A stretch of DNA of 9,695 nucleotides from Bryobacteraceae bacterium (lineage in GTDB: Bacteria; Acidobacteriota; Terriglobia; Bryobacterales; Bryobacteraceae): positions 1 to 9,695 of the forward strand of contig JASHWA010000534.1 in the NCBI GenBank assembly GCA_030044325.1. Reading direction: 5' to 3'. The notes below the pieces were generated by a model. The model was not told the origin of the DNA and searched no databases. It was given only the letters and a program-made list of their open reading frames with translations. This document shows, in pieces, positions 7,677 through 9,695 of the stretch. How positions within the stretch are numbered: position 1 is the stretch's first letter; each line of letters starts with the position of its first letter. Position numbers and translations under genes: made by a program.

Positions 7677-7696
7677 CCGCGCGATGACTCGCGCGG
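7677..7696. repeat. Perfect inverted repeat, 8-base arms with 4-base loop
   Basis: CCGCGCGA, loop TGAC, TCGCGCGG. It lies about 35 bases upstream of the extended -10 box for rpmH. No run of T follows on either strand, so it is not a standard intrinsic terminator; a protein-binding operator or chance in GC-rich DNA are both possible. Confidence 0.5.
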
Positions 7697-7729
7697 CTCG
7701 CGGGCGTTGGGCGAAGTTCACAAACGATC

Positions 7730-7738
7730 TGCTATACT
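7730..7738 (+). promoter_or_regulatory. Extended -10 promoter for the rpmH-rnpA-yidD-yidC operon
   Basis: TGCTATACT matches the extended -10 pattern TGnTATAaT with one change. There is no good -35 hexamer at normal spacing (TTGGGC at 7707-7712 gives a 20-base spacer), which is acceptable for extended -10 promoters. Initiation would fall near 7745 and leave a leader of about 65 bases before rpmH. Confidence 0.5.
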
Positions 7739-7810
7739 TGGATGGACCGAAGTTGATCGAACGCCACGGGTGCGCTTCACTCGCCTGGTATCTAAGGTTG
7801 ATTCCACAAA

Positions 7811-7981
7811 ATGCCCAAACGCACATTTCAGCCGAACAATCGCAAGCGCGCCAAGACGCATGGTTTCCGGGCGCGGATGAAATCGAAGGATGGACGCGCG
7901 GTGCTATCGCGCCGGCGCGCCCGCGGCCGTCACAAACTGACGGTCAGCGACGAGAGAGCCGTCCGCTCTGCCAAGATCTAA
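7811..7981 (+). CDS. rpmH: 50S ribosomal protein bL34
   Basis: A 56-residue, highly basic protein of the large ribosomal subunit that binds 23S rRNA. The sequence starts MPKRTFQPNNRKRAKTHGFR and continues with RARMKSKDGRAVLSRRRARG, the standard bL34 signature at almost full identity to the family pattern. The C-terminal tail (about HKLTVSDERAVRSAKI) is around ten residues longer than the 44-47 of most bacterial bL34. The ATG at 7811 is fixed by the conserved MPKRTF N-terminus; only a weak AGG lies upstream at 7796-7798. It is the first gene of the + strand unit, followed at once by rnpA as in most bacteria. The last five codons overlap the proposed start of rnpA. Confidence 0.97.
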   Translation: MPKRTFQPNNRKRAKTHGFRARMKSKDGRAVLSRRRARGRHKLTVSDERAVRSAKI

Positions 7982-8321
7982 ACTCGCGTTTCCGCGCTCG
8001 TCGCGGATCCTGCGTTCAGCCGACTTCCGCACCGTTTATGACCACGGTATCCGGGTTCCGACTCCGATGTTCGCGGCGTTCTGCCTGGCCCGGCCGGGAC
8101 AAGAGGGCGCGCGGCTGGGACTCACGGTGCCGCGAGCGGTGGGCCCCGCGGTGGTGCGGAACCGGATCAAGCGGCGGATGCGCGAAGCGTTTCGCCTGCA
8201 TCGCGCCGAATTCGGTCTCGAATGGGACATCGTCATCAACCCGCGGCGCGCAGCCATCGACGCGGCGTTCGCCGAGATCGAAAAGGCCATGCGAAAGGTG
8301 ATCGAAAAATGCGGGCACTGA
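7968..8321 (+). CDS. rnpA: Ribonuclease P protein component
   Basis: Protein subunit that, with the RNase P RNA, removes 5' leaders from precursor tRNAs. The RNR signature RNRIKRRMREAFR is at residues 64-76 in the numbering used here (117 residues). The only standard start in frame is ATG 8067, giving 84 residues, which would remove the conserved N-terminal part visible upstream in the same frame: FPRSSRILRSADFRTVYDHG at residues 8-27, including the F-x-x-V (Phe20, Val23) of the leader-binding cleft. The frame is open back to a TGA at 7938, and it holds no ATG, GTG or TTG between that stop and 8067. The best remaining start is CTG 7968, nine bases after a purine-rich GAGAGAG (7952-7958) and inside the end of rpmH. 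I therefore extend the gene to 7968 while treating the exact start as uncertain; ATC 8007 is a poorer option. The 3' end overlaps yidD by 13 bases. Confidence 0.88.
   Translation: MPRSKLAFPRSSRILRSADFRTVYDHGIRVPTPMFAAFCLARPGQEGARLGLTVPRAVGPAVVRNRIKRRMREAFRLHRAEFGLEWDIVINPRRAAIDAAFAEIEKAMRKVIEKCGH
8296..8303 (+). promoter_or_regulatory. Strong ribosome binding site for yidD
   Basis: AGGTGATC inside the end of rnpA is fully complementary to the usual 3' end of 16S rRNA and lies five bases before ATG 8309. It is the best ribosome site in the window and fixes the yidD start despite the overlap with rnpA. Confidence 0.6.
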
Positions 8322-8518
8322 CGCTGGGGATTTTGCGTATCTATAAACGATGGATCTCGCCCATGCTGCCGTCGGCCTGCCGTTTTTATCCGAGTTGCTC
8401 GGAATATATGATGCAGGCGGTGGAAAAGCACGGGGTCGCGCGGGGAGTGTGGATGGGGGTGCGGCGGCTGGTGAAATGTCATCCGTTTCATGAAGGGGGG
8501 TTCGATCCCGTCCGATAG
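8309..8518 (+). CDS. yidD: Membrane protein insertion efficiency factor YidD
   Basis: A 69-residue member of the YidD/haemolytic-factor family, a small inner-membrane-associated protein that helps YidC-dependent insertion. It shows the family landmarks in order: an N-terminal amphipathic helix (LGILRIYKRWISPML, 6-20), then CRFYPSCSEYMMQAVEKHG at 24-42 with Cys24 and Cys30, and the C-terminal RLVKCHPFHEGGFDPV at 53-68 with Cys57. Length is typical (about 70-85). ATG 8309 overlaps the rnpA end by 13 bases and has a strong ribosome site at 8296-8303. YidC starts nine bases after its last base. The order rpmH-rnpA-yidD-yidC is the common bacterial one. Confidence 0.96.
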   Translation: MRALTLGILRIYKRWISPMLPSACRFYPSCSEYMMQAVEKHGVARGVWMGVRRLVKCHPFHEGGFDPVR

Positions 8519-8526
8519 TAGCTGCA

Positions 8527-9695
8527 ATGGAAGAGAAAAAAGAAATGTCGATGGAAACGCGGCTGCTGCTCGCGTTTCTGCTGATGGGGCTGGTGCTGCT
8601 GGCCACGCAGTTTTTCTACAAACCGCCTCCGGCCGCGCCGGCCGCGGCTGCAGCCAAGACGGCGGAAGTAGCGAAAACCGCCGAAGCGCCCAAGCCGATT
8701 CCCGCAAAGCCGGCCGCTCCGGTGGAAATGCCGGGCCAGATTCACGCGGCGGGCGAAGAGACCGTCACAGTGGACACGGATTTCTACCACGTGGTGTTTT
8801 CGAATCGCGGCGCGGTGGTAAAAGACTGGACTCTCAAGAAGTTCAAGGATCACGACGGAAAGCCGCTCGACCTGGTGAACCAGGCCGCGCTTCCGAAAGT
8901 TCCCGCGCCGTTTTCGATCGCTTTTAAATCCGATCAGGAAGCCGACGCCAACGCGGGACTGTACACGGTGAATCGCACCGGCGACGGCCTGGACCTCAGG
9001 TTTGAATATTCGAACGGCCGCGTGGACGTGACCAAGTTGTTCCGGTTCGCCAAGGACAGCTACCTGGTCACCGTGGACACGCAGGTGATGGATAACGGGG
9101 TGCCGGTGGCGAACTCGATCGAGTGGCGGGGCGGTTTCGGCGACGAGACCGTCAACAATCCGGCGAACGATCAGCGCGCGGTCTACTATAATCTCGAAAA
9201 TTCGAAGCTGGTGCAGAACGACGCGAAAACAGCAAAGAACGGACCGGTTGCGGCGACCGATCGCGATTCCTTCGCCGGAGTCGAGGACAAGTATTTCGCG
9301 GCGGTGTTTCTTCCGAGCGGGCGTTCGCCGGTCGAAGTGACCACGTACTCGGATACGGTTTCGGGTCCCGATAACAAGGATGTGCAACACGTGGGGGTGG
9401 GGGTGGGCGGCGAGGGCGCCAATGTTTTCAAGCTGTTCGTGGGGCCGAAAGATACCGACCTGCTCAAGAAAGTGGATCCCAAACTTGACCAGTTGATCGA
9501 TTGGGGATGGTTCGAAGTTCTCGCCAAGCCGTTGTTCCTGGTGGTGAACTGGACCGCGGATCACGGCGTGGGCAACTGGGGATGGGCGATTGTCCTGGTG
9601 ACGGTGGGAATCAACCTGCTGATGTTCCCGCTGCGCATTTCGAGCCTGAAATCGGCGAAGAAGATGCAGCGCCTGCAACCGCAGATCAAAGCGAT
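8527..9695 (+). CDS. yidC: Membrane protein insertase YidC (Oxa1 family), 3' end beyond the window
   Basis: Inserts and folds inner-membrane proteins, alone or with SecYEG. About 389 residues are visible. A first membrane segment (LLLAFLLMGLVLLATQFFY, 13-31) is followed by a Pro/Ala/Lys linker (about 32-70) and the large periplasmic beta-supersandwich domain typical of Gram-negative YidC (about 75-325; e.g. YHVVFSNRGAVVKDWTLKKF). The conserved insertase core begins at about 330 with GNWGWAIVLVTVGINLLMFP and the cytoplasmic SLKSAKKMQRLQPQIKA, a family hallmark; the remaining membrane segments lie off the edge. The periplasmic domain supports a diderm host. The start at ATG 8527 lies just after the yidD stop and lacks a clear ribosome site. 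ATG 8545 (starting MSMETRLLL), preceded by GGAAGAG, is a fair alternative and would shorten it by six residues. Confidence 0.97.
   Translation, partial: MEEKKEMSMETRLLLAFLLMGLVLLATQFFYKPPPAAPAAAAAKTAEVAKTAEAPKPIPAKPAAPVEMPGQIHAAGEETVTVDTDFYHVVFSNRGAVVKDWTLKKFKDHDGKPLDLVNQAALPKVPAPFSIAFKSDQEADANAGLYTVNRTGDGLDLRFEYSNGRVDVTKLFRFAKDSYLVTVDTQVMDNGVPVANSIEWRGGFGDETVNNPANDQRAVYYNLENSKLVQNDAKTAKNGPVAATDRDSFAGVEDKYFAAVFLPSGRSPVEVTTYSDTVSGPDNKDVQHVGVGVGGEGANVFKLFVGPKDTDLLKKVDPKLDQLIDWGWFEVLAKPLFLVVNWTADHGVGNWGWAIVLVTVGINLLMFPLRISSLKSAKKMQRLQPQIKA

Larger units (their letters stand above)
7541..7810. other. Divergent intergenic region between the P450 and rpmH
   Basis: Gene-free stretch of 270 bases that must hold the promoters for both divergent units. 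It contains an extended -10 box reading toward rpmH (7730-7738), a perfect hairpin-forming repeat (7677-7696) and a looser repeat GGTACT/AGTACC at 7600-7605 and 7636-7641. I see no convincing promoter reading toward the P450. Reading frames that cross the gap have no recognisable protein sequence. Two TCCACA cores occur but no full DnaA box, so an origin is not supported. Confidence 0.6.

Noticed and set aside
7541..7810. Possible replication origin beside rpmH
   Set aside because: Only two TCCACA cores resembling part of a DnaA box, no AT-rich unwinding region and no dnaA gene.
7543..8301. + strand open frame of 252 codons crossing the intergenic gap, rpmH and rnpA
   Set aside because: It runs out of frame with both conserved genes and shows no protein-like sequence in the gap.
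8488..9678. - strand open frame of 396 codons opposite yidC
   Set aside because: His/Arg-rich shadow of yidC, which is certain.

Overview
The window is GC-rich and looks like chromosomal DNA of an Acidobacteriota member, probably Bryobacterales/Solibacter-like. That placement is an inference from protein style and gene content, not from a database search. The window has two halves that are transcribed divergently from a gene-free gap at about 7541-7810.

Right half, + strand (7811 to the right edge): the conserved housekeeping block rpmH (ribosomal protein bL34), rnpA (RNase P protein), yidD (membrane insertion factor) and yidC (membrane protein insertase, cut by the window edge). The genes are packed tightly: rnpA and yidD overlap by 13 bases, and rnpA seems to start inside the end of rpmH at a non-standard CTG codon. 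An extended -10 promoter (7730-7738) can be seen about 75 bases before rpmH. The dnaA gene often found beside rpmH is absent here.

Left half, - strand (7540 down to the left edge): a compact specialised-metabolism set. A cytochrome P450 (6299-7540) is followed five bases later by a single-module non-ribosomal peptide synthetase (2358-6293) with condensation, adenylation, carrier and thioesterase domains. The ten specificity residues of the adenylation domain read D-I-L-Q-L-G-M-I-W-K, one change from the classic glycine code, so the module most likely adds glycine. The thioesterase has cysteine in place of the usual serine nucleophile. After an 85-base gap come an unnamed, probably helical-toroid protein (1241-2272) and, overlapping it by four bases, a family 2 glycosyltransferase with an extra N-terminal domain (1-1244, cut by the left edge).

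Working model (inference): the synthetase joins an acyl or aminoacyl donor, supplied from elsewhere, to glycine and releases it through the Cys thioesterase; the P450 oxidises the donor or product. The last two genes resemble cell-surface saccharide genes. They may be a separate unit that merely follows the synthetase, or may glycosylate its product; the sequence does not decide this. No tRNA, rRNA, CRISPR array, insertion sequence or clear terminator was seen.
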